Positions 1-8,173 are shown, numbered from the stretch's first letter. The stretch is DNA of 64,000 bases from Lapidilactobacillus achengensis (GCF_003946655.1 NZ_RHOV01000007.1:52795-116794); one strand, 5' to 3'. Program-made: numbers and translations. The notes: a model not told the origin generated them from the letters alone.

Positions 1-647
1 TCACGCATCCCGCCGTCCGCGGCGCGACTGATCACATCCAGCGCCTCGGGATCATAAGTGATTTGCTTATCAGTCAGAATTTTAACCATTTGTTCGGTTA
101 AATCGGCCGCCACGATCCGCCGAAATGAGAACCGTTGCGTCCGGGAAATAATAGTTGCCGGTACCTTCTGTAGTTCCGTCGTCGCCAAAATGAAAATCAC
201 ATGGGCCGGTGGTTCCTCCAGCGTTTTCAGAAGTGCGTTGAAAGCCCCGGTCGACAACATATGGACTTCATCAATGATGTAGACTTTATATTTCGCCTCA
301 GTGGGCGGATATTTGACCTTATCGCGAATATCACGAATCTCATCGACGCCATTATTGGACGCCGCGTCAATCTCGATCACATCGGTCAGTCGATTCTCAT
401 TGACCGCCTGACAGATAGCGCATTGGTTGCAGGGCTCGCCATCAACTGGGTGTAAGCAATTGACTGCCTTGGCGAAAATCTTCGCGCAGGAAGTCTTCCC
501 AGTGCCTCGTGGACCCGCAAATAAATAAGCATGACTGATTTGATCCGTAATGATCGCGTTTCGGAGTGTTTGCGTGACGATCTTCTGACCAATGACCTGC
601 GCAAACGTCTGTGGCCGCCAAACCCGATATAGTGCTTGATAGGCCAT
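1..647 (-). CDS. dnaX: DNA polymerase III gamma/tau subunit, N-terminal part
   Basis: Clamp-loader ATPase subunit of the replicative DNA polymerase. The visible 215 codons begin MAYQALYRVWRPQTF. They contain a Walker A motif (GPRGTGKTS, near residue 45), a four-cysteine zinc module (NC followed by CNQC and C), the Walker B/DEVH box (IIDEVHMLS) and the sensor region (LATTE), all typical of the DnaX AAA+ domain. The start at 647 has an AGGAGG ribosome binding site about 10 nt upstream. The gene runs off the left edge, so the C-terminal domains are not visible. It is the last gene of the conserved tadA - SRP RNA - dnaX order. Confidence 0.96.
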   Translation of the reverse strand, partial: MAYQALYRVWRPQTFAQVIGQKIVTQTLRNAIITDQISHAYLFAGPRGTGKTSCAKIFAKAVNCLHPVDGEPCNQCAICQAVNENRLTDVIEIDAASNNGVDEIRDIRDKVKYPPTEAKYKVYIIDEVHMLSTGAFNALLKTLEEPPAHVIFILATTELQKVPATIISRTQRFSFRRIVAADLTEQMVKILTDKQITYDPEALDVISRAADGGMR

Positions 648-964
648 CCGAGCACCGCCTCCTATCTGAATCGTTCCCATTTTCCGATCACTAACCAACA
701 GCACCTAACCCTGTCCAGTAGTGATCGCTTTTAAAACCATATTTTAACCTTAACACATTTTTGTCGCCGCGGCCGTCTAGAAATTGCAAACAGCGACGGC
801 GATTCCACTTTGATTCGGCCACAACAGCCGGCCCACGAACTAAATTATCTCAATCAACCACTGACGCATTTTAATTTCGCATGTCTTAACTTTATCAAAA
901 ATGGGCATCAAATACCATGATCCCCATTGATTCAAGCTACATTTTAATAAAAAAGTACAAAAAA
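648..964. other. intergenic stretch without a recognisable gene
   Basis: About 315 bases lie between the dnaX start and the SRP RNA. I find no coding frame with a ribosome binding site. The stretch presumably carries the dnaX promoter, but no clear -35/-10 pair stands out. Confidence 0.6.
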
Positions 965-1050
965 ATAAGGCACATGCCACAGCGAGCTTAGTGCTGCTTC
1001 CTTCCGGACCTGACACAATTCACAGGTGAGACATTGCCTTAGCCTTACGG
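965..1050 (-). ncRNA. ffs: signal recognition particle RNA (small bacterial type)
   Basis: On the minus strand the sequence contains the SRP RNA apical signature GTCCGGAAGGAAGCAGCA, which binds Ffh. The flanks (AAGGCAATGT on the 5' side, GCATGTGCCTT on the 3' side) pair to form the stem, and a T-rich run follows. Position between tadA and dnaX is the classical Firmicutes location. Exact ends are estimated from the stem. Confidence 0.93.
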
Positions 1051-1156
1051 CAATTACTATTGTAACGAATCTACCGCAAAAAAGCCAGTATTTTTATAGA
1101 AGTGTTGCTAAAGACGATCAATTTGTAGAAATATTTCTAACCAAACTAGGCGAGAC

Positions 1157-1696
1157 TTAGCTTGGCGGAGCTTGACCGCCTGCTTCTTGTGCCCGCCGTT
1201 GTAATTTGGCCGCCTTTTGTCGTTGGCGGATCTGGCGGAAAAACTGCTGTAACAGCGCCTGCGCTTGCGCTCGCTGCACATCGGGATACACCTGCGGCTG
1301 ATGATTGAAGCGGTCATCACGCAACAGGTCGACCAACGTGCCCGCTGCGCCCGCTTTCGGATCCGGCGCGCCATAGTAGACTTCGGCGATCCGGCTATTA
1401 ATGATTGCCCCGGCGCACATGGGACAAGGCTCCAAGGTCACAAATAAGCGGCAACGTTCCAATCGCCAGCTGCCACTTGCCTGACAAGCTTGGCGAATCG
1501 CCATCAACTCGGCGTGGTCCGTGGCGTCCTGGCTATGTTCCCGCAAATTATGGGCGCGGGCAATGATCTGGCCATCCAACTCGATGATCGCTCCGATCGG
1601 CACCTCACCAAGCGCGGCCGCGGTTTGAGCCTCGACCAAGGCAGCGCCCATCAATTTGTCGATCTGCGCGGCTGGTAATGGGGTTAAACTTAGCAA
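1157..1696 (-). CDS. tadA: tRNA-specific adenosine deaminase
   Basis: Converts wobble adenosine-34 to inosine in tRNA-Arg(ACG). The deaminase zinc motifs are visible: HAE (in DHAELMAI) and PCPMCAG, with the catalytic glutamate in HAE. The chosen start is a TTG at 1696, because AGAAAGGACGAG lies just upstream of it. A TTG 21 nt further upstream is in frame but would place the ribosome binding site inside the gene. The C-terminal tail is Gln/Arg/Ala-rich and probably disordered. Upstream neighbour of the SRP RNA and dnaX. Confidence 0.93.
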   Translation of the reverse strand: MLSLTPLPAAQIDKLMGAALVEAQTAAALGEVPIGAIIELDGQIIARAHNLREHSQDATDHAELMAIRQACQASGSWRLERCRLFVTLEPCPMCAGAIINSRIAEVYYGAPDPKAGAAGTLVDLLRDDRFNHQPQVYPDVQRAQAQALLQQFFRQIRQRQKAAKLQRRAQEAGGQAPPS

Positions 1697-1821
1697 GCTT
1701 CTCGTCCTTTCTGCCAAAAAATGTTACACTAAACTATATCAATTCACTGATGAGTGATGACTGACCAGTTCCGTCGCTAATTTAATGATCTGGTCGCTCA
1801 GCGAAAGGAGACCAGCGAAAA

Positions 1822-1863
1822 GTGCCCAACATTACTCGGGCACCACTTCGCGTTTACCGATGA
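1822..1863 (+). CDS. possible 13-codon leader peptide upstream of the PucR-type regulator
   Basis: A GTG codon at 1822 sits about 11 nt after a strong AAAGGAG. It opens a 13-codon frame (MPNITRAPLRVYR) whose TGA overlaps the ATG of the next gene as ATGA. The regulator's own ATG has no good ribosome binding site, so translational coupling is likely. GTGCCC at 1822-1827 and GGGCAC at 1838-1843 could pair and hide the leader start. This is an inference from spacing and overlap; no homology is claimed. Confidence 0.45.
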   Translation: MPNITRAPLRVYR

Positions 1864-2735
1864 ACGAACCCTTTGATTTGTTAATGCGCCTCAAAAATAC
1901 GTTTCCCAAAGCTCGCGCCTTGAAAGGCCCCCAAGAAGCAACCCCGCAAGAACGGGCCTGGTCTTTTGCCGGCAACTGGCTGGCGATCAGCAAGAAAGAG
2001 CTGAACAATACCAGCACCCAAATCTTACAAAATTTAAGTGATCAGAATTTCATTGCCGCCGACCAAAGCAATCCTTGGTACCAATTTCTCACGCAACAAT
2101 CCACGATCTTACCAAAGACGACCGCCAAATCAGTGCGCCTGGTCCAGTTTCGCACCACGGTCCAAGATAGCCACGACCGCCGAGAATTCGCCCACGCCAT
2201 CGCCGATTTATTCAGTCATTTACTGACTAATTTTTACTTGAACGAAAACACCTTGATCATTGTCCAAGCCAATGGTCCTGAAACACTGACGCTAGTTGAG
2301 CTGGAAAGCATCCTGCAAACGATTGAAAGTGACTTCATGGTCAAAACGCAAGCTTTTGTTGGCAATTATTGGCCAGTTGATGAACAATTGGCGGCGATTT
2401 TCAATGAAGAACAGGCAGTTTTCGCGAAATCAACGTCGTCAGTCAGCAGCCTGGCCACGTTGGCGCTGGACTATTATGCCCGGCCGCAACTGCGGAAGTC
2501 TCCGTTGGCGCAACAGCTGAACACGATTCTTAGCCAAGATGCTGAAATCAAGGATGTGGTCCTCGCCCTTTATCAAAGCGCCGGCAATCTCAGCTCAGCC
2601 GCCAAGAAACTGTTCTTGCATCGCAACACCTTGCAATATCGGCTCGAGCGCTTCTACGAGGCCACCAACCTGAATCTAAAGCAGATGGATGACCTAGTTC
2701 TTTGCTACTTATTGCTGACCGCCTTCAACGATTGA
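1860..2735 (+). CDS. PucR/CdaR-type transcriptional regulator
   Basis: Putative DNA-binding regulator of 291 residues. The C-terminal part reads AGNLSSAAKKLFLHRNTLQYRL and onward through LYLLLTAF-like residues, the helix-turn-helix of the PucR C-terminal family. The N-terminal 220 residues match nothing I can name and may sense a ligand. The start at 1860 overlaps the stop of a 13-codon leader (ATGA). The gene is transcribed against its neighbours and interrupts the conserved rsmC-like/tadA order. It ends 5 nt from the convergent methyltransferase gene. The target is unknown. Confidence 0.8.
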   Translation: MNEPFDLLMRLKNTFPKARALKGPQEATPQERAWSFAGNWLAISKKELNNTSTQILQNLSDQNFIAADQSNPWYQFLTQQSTILPKTTAKSVRLVQFRTTVQDSHDRREFAHAIADLFSHLLTNFYLNENTLIIVQANGPETLTLVELESILQTIESDFMVKTQAFVGNYWPVDEQLAAIFNEEQAVFAKSTSSVSSLATLALDYYARPQLRKSPLAQQLNTILSQDAEIKDVVLALYQSAGNLSSAAKKLFLHRNTLQYRLERFYEATNLNLKQMDDLVLCYLLLTAFND

Positions 2736-2740
2736 GCCTG

Positions 2741-3370
2741 CTACCAACTCATTTGCGCCTGTAAAATATAGTAACCTTTATCCCGTTGCCGCACTTGCGC
2801 AAGGGGATATTTTTCTTGGAGTAATTTCAGGGCTGACGGCGCCCCCTGCTTCTTTTGCAAAACAGCCAAGAGTTGACCCTGATCAGTCAAATGTTGCTGC
2901 CCTGACGTAAGAAAATCGCGGACAACCGCCTTACCCGCACGCACTGGCGGATTCGTCAGAATCAAATCAAAACGCTGATCAGTCAAGGCTGTGTATGCTT
3001 GACTGGCCAAAATGGTCACCTGATCCGCGACTTGGTTGACCCGGGCATTCTCAACCGCTAGATCCAGCGCCCGTTGGTTGACGTCCACCATGGTCACTTG
3101 CGCTTGGGGGTAAGCCTTGGCCACACTGATCCCTACCGGCCCATAGCCACACCCCAGATCCAGACAAGTGAAGTCCGGCTTAATGGCCGCCAACGCCGCC
3201 AGCAAAGCCGCGCTACTATTCAGCAACACCACCGTCCCGTAGTCCACCCGCGACCGCGAGAAAACCCCACGATCGGTGGTCAATTGCAATGACTGCCCCA
3301 GTAAGGTGAAGTCAAATGTTTCCCGTTGATGGTCTAGCTCCGGATCGTTCTCAAAATATTGATTAGCCAT
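2741..3370 (-). CDS. RsmC-like class I SAM-dependent methyltransferase
   Basis: Probable rRNA guanine-N2 methyltransferase of the YbxB/RsmC group. Residues around 70-80 hold the SAM-binding loop (CLDLGCGYGPVG), an acidic residue follows in VTMVDVN, and the catalytic NPP motif appears as LILTNPPVRAGK. Length (209 residues) matches the single-domain Firmicutes version. In lactobacilli this gene usually follows rplL; here about 1.6 kb of repeats and a hicAB remnant separate them. Confidence 0.85.
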   Translation of the reverse strand: MANQYFENDPELDHQRETFDFTLLGQSLQLTTDRGVFSRSRVDYGTVVLLNSSAALLAALAAIKPDFTCLDLGCGYGPVGISVAKAYPQAQVTMVDVNQRALDLAVENARVNQVADQVTILASQAYTALTDQRFDLILTNPPVRAGKAVVRDFLTSGQQHLTDQGQLLAVLQKKQGAPSALKLLQEKYPLAQVRQRDKGYYILQAQMSW

Positions 3371-3489
3371 CTGGTTACCCCATTTCTCTCATTGATTCAA
3401 ACTGCCTTGCTCATTATAGCATGGATTCCCGCCAGCTTTGTTAGTGGATTTGTCCCCAGATACCCCTTTCAACGAAATTGATGAAAAAA

Positions 3490-3613
3490 AGAGTGAGAGC
3501 CACCCCGGGTTGCTTCTGAGCATTAACCTAGCAAAGGTTTTGGAAGCCGTACTTTGCTTCCGGAACCTTTGCGTAGCTAAGCGGAAGAAGCTGGGGTGGC
3601 GAACACGTTTCAA
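3490..3613 (+). repeat. A-family hairpin element, copy A1 (full length)
   Basis: Begins AGAGTGAGAGCCACCCC and ends GGGGTGGCGAACACGTTTCAA. The two halves pair nearly end to end: CCACCCC with GGGGTGG, GCTTCT with AGAAGC, AAAGGTTTT with GGAACCTTT, and GGAAGC with GCTTCC at the tip. It abuts the B-family element that follows. Confidence 0.85.
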
Positions 3614-3677
3614 TCATGCCCGCGGCTTGCGCTGCGCGTGGCGTTGGTGGTTGACAGATGTGGTGGGGCTCCAGGTC

Positions 3678-3725
3678 GGGCTGGGGGTGGTGGAACGCGG
3701 CGGGCTGGGGGTGGTGGAACGCGGC
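3678..3725. repeat. two tandem copies of a 24-bp unit
   Basis: The unit starting GGGCTGGGGGTGGTGGAACG occurs at 3678-3701 and again at 3702-3725 without change. The related locus near 49550 carries one unit, so this is a local duplication in the left arm of the B element. Confidence 0.9.
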
Positions 3726-3870
3726 GGGCACGACTTGAAGCTTTTCGGAAACCCGCCGAAAATCTTCAAGCTCGGCCTTATTGTAGGCGATAAATCGCCA
3801 ACAATAATATCGCGGCTGACTCACCCCCAGCCCGACCTTCCGCCTGACGAACGAACAGCCCACCAACGCC

Positions 3871-3992
3871 AGAGTGCGAACCATCCCGGTAGCTTCTGAG
3901 CATTATCCTAGCAATTGTTTTGGAAGCCGCACTATGCTTCCGGAACCTTTGCGTAGCTAAGCGCAAGAAGCTAGGTCGGCGAACACGTTTCA
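3871..3992 (+). repeat. A-family hairpin element, copy A2, inserted in a B element
   Basis: Full-length A copy from AGAGTGCGAACC to CACGTTTCA. It splits the B sequence that is continuous near 49712 (ACGCCACGCTCCGC). CGCC is present on both sides (3867-3870 and 3994-3997), which suggests a short target duplication. Confidence 0.85.
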
Positions 3993-4154
3993 GCGCCACG
4001 CTCCGCTCCAGCCGCTTAGCCTTATCTGATTAGGTTAAACATCCATATTTACAAGCAAGCTATATCCAATTGATTTAGTGTCACGCAGTTGGCAATCATG
4101 ATTTTGTCGGTTTGATGATTAAATCCTGCATACTGTGCGTGGCATCACTCGTGG

Positions 4155-4174
4155 ACACGTATTTAAATACGTGT
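4155..4174. promoter_or_regulatory. perfect 20-bp palindrome upstream of hicA remnant/hicB
   Basis: ACACGTATTTAAATACGTGT is its own reverse complement. It is followed by a second palindrome, GCTGAATTCAGC, at 4185-4196. Both lie just upstream of the hicA remnant, where an operator for an autorepressing toxin-antitoxin operon would be expected. Binding by HicB is inferred. Confidence 0.55.
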
Positions 4175-4209
4175 TAGAGTTAATGCTGAATTCAGCTAGT
4201 TGTCAAAAG

Positions 4210-4417
4210 TTCCAATCAAGAAAGGCTAACAAGATACTTAGGCAAGATGGTTGGGTATGAAGTTAGAACTACTGTTGATCACCTTCCCTTCATGCATCCA
4301 AACAAGCCTGTAATTGTAACGGTTCCACAACCTGTCATGAACTTACCGCTCGGAACGCATAATAGCAGCTGCAAACAGGCCGGATCAAGTGGGACCCGAC
4401 TTGGTATCCAAGAATAA
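4210..4417 (+). pseudogene. hicA: frameshifted HicA toxin remnant
   Basis: One frame encodes SRKANKILRQDGW, ending at 4254. A single extra G at 4255 shifts the frame, and the next frame reads YEVRTTVDHLPFMHPNKP then VIVTVPQPVMNLPLGTH and runs to a TAA at 4415. Together they follow the HicA pattern: KIL..DGW, strand, GSHHHF-like loop, HPxKP, VTVP, LPxGT, KQAG. The catalytic loop is altered (VDHLPF) and no clear start codon is present. HicA is an mRNA interferase; this copy should be inactive. Confidence 0.78.
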
Positions 4418-4437
4418 ACATGAAGGAGCCCGCTAAC

Positions 4438-4917
4438 ATGAAATATTTATATATCGCGACACTTACAAAAAATAAAAGCAATCAATACGAAGTTGAATTT
4501 CCTGATCTGGCACCCAATGCCGCAACATTTGGCGATAATCTACCGAAAGCAATGTCCATGGCTAAGGACGCGCTGGAAGGCTATTTATTGGTCGCGGAGG
4601 ATTATCACGTAAAACTGCCAAAACCCTCCAGTGAAAATGTCACCTCTGTACTTCCCGGCCAACTGATAATGCCCGTAGAAGTTGATACAACTATTGCTCG
4701 TGAACGCGCGGCAAACAAACTCGTCAAGAAGACCTTAACTATTCCCAAATATCTTAACGACCTGGGAAATGAAAATGGCATCAATTTTAGCGCGACGCTG
4801 ACGGCGGCGCTTGAAAAAAAGCTGGGAATCAGATCCCAACCTTTAGGGAGCGCCGGCGGTACAAATCAAAATGTACCGCCGCTTGACCGCAATAATTCGC
4901 AAGTGATCGATAAATAG
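4438..4917 (+). CDS. hicB: HicB-family antitoxin, partner of a broken toxin
   Basis: Predicted antitoxin of 159 residues. The N-terminal half (MKYLYIATLTKNKSNQYEVE, FPDLAPNAATFGDNLPKAM, AKDALEGYL) has the HicB fold signature: a beta strand, an FPDL/TxGD-like segment and an A..AL..YL helix. The C-terminal half may carry the DNA-binding region. The start at 4438 is set by GAAGGAGCCCGCTAAC just before it; an upstream in-frame ATG at 4420 overlaps the ribosome binding site. The gene lies 20 nt after the hicA remnant. Near its end, CGGCGGTAC and GTACCGCCG (4854-4881) form a 9-bp inverted repeat within the coding region. Confidence 0.85.
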   Translation: MKYLYIATLTKNKSNQYEVEFPDLAPNAATFGDNLPKAMSMAKDALEGYLLVAEDYHVKLPKPSSENVTSVLPGQLIMPVEVDTTIARERAANKLVKKTLTIPKYLNDLGNENGINFSATLTAALEKKLGIRSQPLGSAGGTNQNVPPLDRNNSQVIDK

Positions 4918-4923
4918 GCAAAC

Positions 4924-4968
4924 AAAAAAGCGACCGTAGCCGCCTTAATTGGCGATGATGGTCGCTTT
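4924..4968. terminator. bidirectional terminator between hicB and rplL
   Basis: AAAAAGCGACC pairs with GGTCGCTTT around an inner GCC/GGC stem; runs of A and T flank both sides. It lies between two convergent genes. Confidence 0.8.
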
Positions 4969-4991
4969 CGCTTGTTTTAAAGTTGTCCTGC

Positions 4992-5360
4992 TTACTTGAA
5001 AGTAACAGTAGCGCCGACTTCTTCAAGTTTAGCTTTGATTGCTTCTGCATCTTCAGGAGCAACTGCTTCCTTGATGATTGAAGGAGCTTTGTCAACTAAG
5101 CCTTTAGCGTCTTTCAAGCCTAATTCAGTGATTTCACGAACAGCCTTGATGACCTTAACTTTTTCTTGGCCTACTTCAGTCAATTCAACATTGACTTCAG
5201 TTGGTTCTGCGTCAGCAGCAGCTGCGCCAGCACCAGCAGCAGCTACAGGAGCAGCTGCAGTAACGCCAAATTCTTCTTCGATTGCTTTAACTAAATCGTT
5301 TAATTCTAAGATTGTTGCATCTTTTAATTGATCAACAATTGCTTGTGTGTCTAAAGCCAT
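4992..5360 (-). CDS. rplL: 50S ribosomal protein L7/L12
   Basis: Stalk protein of the large ribosomal subunit, 122 residues, beginning [20 protein letters not shown]. It has the N-terminal dimerisation helix, the Ala/Gly-rich hinge ([19 protein letters not shown]) and the globular domain ([20 protein letters not shown]) that recruits translation factors. The start at 5360 follows TTGGAGGAAAATAAA. It is co-transcribed with rplJ from the promoter near 6100. Confidence 0.98.
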   Translation of the reverse strand: MALDTQAIVDQLKDATILELNDLVKAIEEEFGVTAAAPVAAAGAGAAAADAEPTEVNVELTEVGQEKVKVIKAVREITELGLKDAKGLVDKAPSIIKEAVAPEDAEAIKAKLEEVGATVTFK

Positions 5361-5405
5361 TTTATTTTCCTCCAATTAGTTGGGTATGATTAACTTAAGC
5401 GGAAC

Positions 5406-5912
5406 TTAAGCTGCTGGTTCATCGTCTTTTGCTTCGGCAACAGCCTTAACAGCATAAGCGACATTGCGAATAGGTGCTTGTAATACAGAAAGTAACATTG
5501 AAAGCATCCCGTCGCGGTTTGGCAAGGTAGCCAATTCGTTGATGGCTTCCAAAGTAGCAACTTTACCTTCAATGATGCCGCCCTTGATTTCAAGCGCGTC
5601 AACCGTCTTAGCAAAGTTAGCCATGATCCGTGCTGGAGCAACAACGTCGTCATATGAAAAGGCAACGGCGGTTGGACCAGTGAATGTTTCGTCTAAGCCT
5701 TCGTAACCAGCCTTGTCAGCGGCACGACGTAAATAGGTATTCTTAACGACCTTCATCTCAACCCCTGCTTCACGTAATTGCTTACGTAATTCAGTTGCTT
5801 GAGCAACAGTCAAACCCAAATAGTCAACCACAACAGCGGACTTAGCCCGTGAGAACTTGTCGAAAACTTCATCAACAACAACGGCTTTTTTTGCGATAAT
5901 TGCTTCACTCAT
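5406..5912 (-). CDS. rplJ: 50S ribosomal protein L10
   Basis: Anchors the L7/L12 stalk to 23S rRNA. The 168-residue product begins [16 protein letters not shown] and contains the RNA-binding N-terminal domain ([30 protein letters not shown]) and the C-terminal helix that carries L7/L12. The start at 5912 follows GGAGGTG. It lies 45 nt upstream of rplL and is preceded by an autoregulatory leader. Confidence 0.98.
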   Translation of the reverse strand: MSEAIIAKKAVVVDEVFDKFSRAKSAVVVDYLGLTVAQATELRKQLREAGVEMKVVKNTYLRRAADKAGYEGLDETFTGPTAVAFSYDDVVAPARIMANFAKTVDALEIKGGIIEGKVATLEAINELATLPNRDGMLSMLLSVLQAPIRNVAYAVKAVAEAKDDEPAA

Positions 5913-5934
5913 TTGATTCACCTCCACATATTCA

Positions 5935-6076
5935 TTATTTCTCTACGAGGAGCCCGAAAGAAAAAATCTCCGCGTCCAAAGACACAGAGATTCTGATTAC
6001 TCATTCATCATCTGGCCTCGGCAGGATATTAAGACGTGAGTCACCTGAGTCTTCGGTAGAAAAACTATTCTTAAAT
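5935..6076 (-). promoter_or_regulatory. L10 leader of the rplJL transcript
   Basis: The minus-strand 5' untranslated region carries CGTCTTAATATCCTGCCGAG and a following hairpin, CTCTGTGTC with GACGCGGAG, ending in a T-run just before the rplJ ribosome binding site. This layout matches the Firmicutes L10 leader, to which the L10-L12 complex binds to repress its own synthesis. Exact ends are approximate. Confidence 0.8.
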
Positions 6077-6105
6077 AAGATAGCACGCCAAGGCATGCTT
6101 GTCAA
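6077..6105 (-). promoter_or_regulatory. rplJL promoter
   Basis: On the minus strand a perfect -35 TTGACA (6100-6105) and a -10 TATCTT (6077-6082) are separated by 17 nt, directly upstream of the L10 leader. Confidence 0.85.
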
Positions 6106-6119
6106 TCACTGTTCGTTGC

Positions 6120-6809
6120 TTACAACGAGTTAGCGTCAACCGTAACACCAGGGCCGAATGTTGTTGTAACCGTCAAGCTCTTGATGTAAACGCCCTTAGC
6201 AGAAGCTGGGCGGACCCGCACGATGCGGTCATTGAAAGCCTTCAAGTTTTCTAACAATTTCTCGTCTGAGAAGCTGACCTTGCCGATCGGTGCGTGGATC
6301 AAACCAGCTTTGTCAACACGGTAAGTAACCTGACCAGCCTTAACGTCGTTAACAGCCTTGGTAACATCCATTGTTACTGTGCCTGTCTTCGGGTTAGGCA
6401 TCAAGCCTTTAGGTCCTAAGACCCGACCTAAACGACCAACTTTAGCCATCATTGGTGGTGTTGCCACAGCAACATCAAAATCCAACCAGCCGCCTTGGAT
6501 CCGTTCAACTAAGTCATCAGAACCAACGACATCAGCGCCGGCTTCTTCTGCAGCTTTAGCTTGTGGGCCTTCAGCAAAAACGACCACGCGTTGAGTTTTA
6601 CCAGTACCATTAGGTAAAACCAAAGCGCCCCGGATCTGTTGATCAGCTTGTTTAGGGTCAACGGATAAATTATAAGCAACTTCAACAGTTGCATCGAATT
6701 TTGCGAAATCGATTTGTTTCAATAACGCAACAGCTTCTTCAGCTGAGTATTGTTTGTCTTTATCGACTTGCTTTAGTGCTTCAACGTATTTCTTGCCATG
6801 TTTTGGCAT
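6120..6809 (-). CDS. rplA: 50S ribosomal protein L1
   Basis: L1 of the large subunit, 229 residues, beginning [16 protein letters not shown]. Recognisable segments are [36 protein letters not shown] and [23 protein letters not shown] residues. The start at 6809 follows GGAGGAAAAAT. It is downstream of rplK in the same transcript. L1 usually represses the rplKA mRNA. Confidence 0.98.
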   Translation of the reverse strand: MPKHGKKYVEALKQVDKDKQYSAEEAVALLKQIDFAKFDATVEVAYNLSVDPKQADQQIRGALVLPNGTGKTQRVVVFAEGPQAKAAEEAGADVVGSDDLVERIQGGWLDFDVAVATPPMMAKVGRLGRVLGPKGLMPNPKTGTVTMDVTKAVNDVKAGQVTYRVDKAGLIHAPIGKVSFSDEKLLENLKAFNDRIVRVRPASAKGVYIKSLTVTTTFGPGVTVDANSL

Positions 6810-6907
6810 TATTTTTCCTCCTTGCAAATGTGGTCAAATGGACTTATAGTCCTCCCACTTGATCAAACAATTTTCATTGTTTATCCGACTAACAATCAGC
6901 GAGCAGT

Positions 6908-7333
6908 TTAGTCAGTGACTTCAAAGCCCATACTTCTTGCAGTACCTTCAACCATGCGCATTGCTGCTTCTACATCAGCGGCGTTTAGGTCTTGCATTTT
7001 GGTTTCGGCAATTTGACGAACTTGGTCTTTAGTGACCTTAGCGACCTTCTTGGTGTTCGGTTCGCCTGAACCATGGTCCACACCAGCAGCCTTCTTCAAA
7101 AGAACGGCAGCTGGAGGGGTCTTCGTTACGAAATCGAATGAACGATCTTCATAAACGGTGATCACAACTGGAATGATCATGCCTGCTTGGTCAGCAGTCC
7201 GTGCGTTGAAATCTTTGGTGAAGCCCATAATGTTGATACCGGCTTGACCTAATGCAGGACCTACTGGAGGCGCTGGCGTTGCCTTACCAGCTGGGATCTG
7301 TAACTTAACGACATTTGCTACTTTTTTTGCCAC
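6908..7333 (-). CDS. rplK: 50S ribosomal protein L11
   Basis: Forms the GTPase-associated centre with 23S rRNA. The 141-residue product ([52 protein letters not shown]) has the proline-rich N-terminal domain and the C-terminal RNA-binding domain. The start is a GTG at 7333, preceded by GGAGGTTTTATCCC. No ATG is available at this position. Confidence 0.98.
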   Translation of the reverse strand: MAKKVANVVKLQIPAGKATPAPPVGPALGQAGINIMGFTKDFNARTADQAGMIIPVVITVYEDRSFDFVTKTPPAAVLLKKAAGVDHGSGEPNTKKVAKVTKDQVRQIAETKMQDLNAADVEAAMRMVEGTARSMGFEVTD

Positions 7334-7411
7334 GGGATAAAACCTCCTTAATCCGTGTTGTGGTAAATGGAGATCAGTGATTTCTCCTCCCACATAAAAG
7401 CACACTAGAGT

Positions 7412-7441
7412 AATATAGCACACTCGGCCGGGCTCTAGCAA
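7412..7441 (-). promoter_or_regulatory. rplKA promoter
   Basis: Minus-strand -35 TTGCTA (7436-7441) and -10 TATATT (7412-7417), 18 nt apart. An untranslated leader of about 75 nt follows. Confidence 0.7.
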
Positions 7442-7461
7442 TACTTCTCAAAATATTATTC

Positions 7462-7490
7462 AAAAAACTACCATCGAAGCGGCAGTCCGG
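7462..7490 (-). terminator. terminator after nusG
   Basis: Reading the minus strand, ACTGCC pairs with GGTAGT around GCTTCGAT and is followed by TTTTTT. Confidence 0.7.
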
Positions 7491-7502
7491 GTCAAAACCG
7501 GC

Positions 7503-8051
7503 TTAAACCAGTTTGTCGACTTGGTTGAAATCCAACTCCGCGTTGGTTTCCCGGTTGAACATATCGATAACCACTTTCAACTTCAACTTCTCTGGATCAA
7601 CTTCGATGATTTTACCGGTCATGCTGGCAAACGCGCCATCGATGATCTTGATGGTTTCGCCAACACTGAAGTCAAGTTCCGCATGACGACTACTCATGCC
7701 CAAATCACGCAAAATATGGTCAATCTCGCTTTGCAACAATGGCGCCGGCTTACTTCCCGCACCGTGACTCCCAACAAACCCAGTGACGCCCGGCGTGTTC
7801 CGAACCACGAACCAAGCCTGGTCAGTCATCACCATTTCAACCAAGACATAGCCAGGGAAGGTCTTGCGCATCTCTTCTTTTTCCTTGCCATTCTTGATTT
7901 CGCGTTCGCTTTGTTCCGGCACGATCACCCGAAAAATATTATTTTCCATTCCCATTGATTGGGCCCGGGATTCCAAGTTTGCCTTCACTTTATTCTCATA
8001 CCCAGAATAAGTGTGGAGCACATACCAATGTTTTGCTACTGATTCAACCAT
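7503..8051 (-). CDS. nusG: transcription termination/antitermination factor NusG
   Basis: Binds RNA polymerase and couples pausing, antitermination and translation. The 182-residue product starts MVESVAKHWYVLHTYSGYEN, the classical NusG N-terminus. It has the RNAP-binding NGN domain (RKTFPGYVLVEMVMTDQAWF, VRNTPGVTGFVG) and a C-terminal KOW domain (GETIKIIDGAFASMTGKI). The start at 8051 has AAAGGAATC upstream; a further-upstream in-frame ATG is less well placed. It follows secE. Confidence 0.97.
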   Translation of the reverse strand: MVESVAKHWYVLHTYSGYENKVKANLESRAQSMGMENNIFRVIVPEQSEREIKNGKEKEEMRKTFPGYVLVEMVMTDQAWFVVRNTPGVTGFVGSHGAGSKPAPLLQSEIDHILRDLGMSSRHAELDFSVGETIKIIDGAFASMTGKIIEVDPEKLKLKVVIDMFNRETNAELDFNQVDKLV

Positions 8052-8173
8052 TTTGCTGATTCCTTTCTTTTTTGCCAAAATAAAAAAACTCCGCCAACAC
8101 GAAGTTTTCTGATTGACCTTAGTATACTGAAAAAATGACCATGCTGCAAGTCACAAGCGATTTTTTACTGAAA

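Larger units (their letters stand above)
3616..4013 (+). repeat. B-family branched palindrome, locus C1 (L element, interrupted by A2)
   Basis: Starts CCCGCGGCTTGCGCTGCG like other L elements. The outer arms are TGGCGTTGGTGG with CCACCAACGCCA and AGGTCGGGCTGGGGGTG with CACCCCCAGCCCGACCT. Two inner hairpins follow (CTTGAAG.../...CTTCAAG and TTATTGTAGGCGAT.../...ATCGCCAACAATAA). The element is cut at 3870 by an A copy and resumes with ACGCTCCGCTCCAGCCGCT. A 24-bp unit is tandemly duplicated inside the left arm. Confidence 0.8.

Noticed and set aside
3438..3899. 153-codon plus-strand open frame in the C1 repeat region
   Set aside because: It consists of A and B repeat sequence, including a 24-bp tandem duplication, and has no ribosome binding site.
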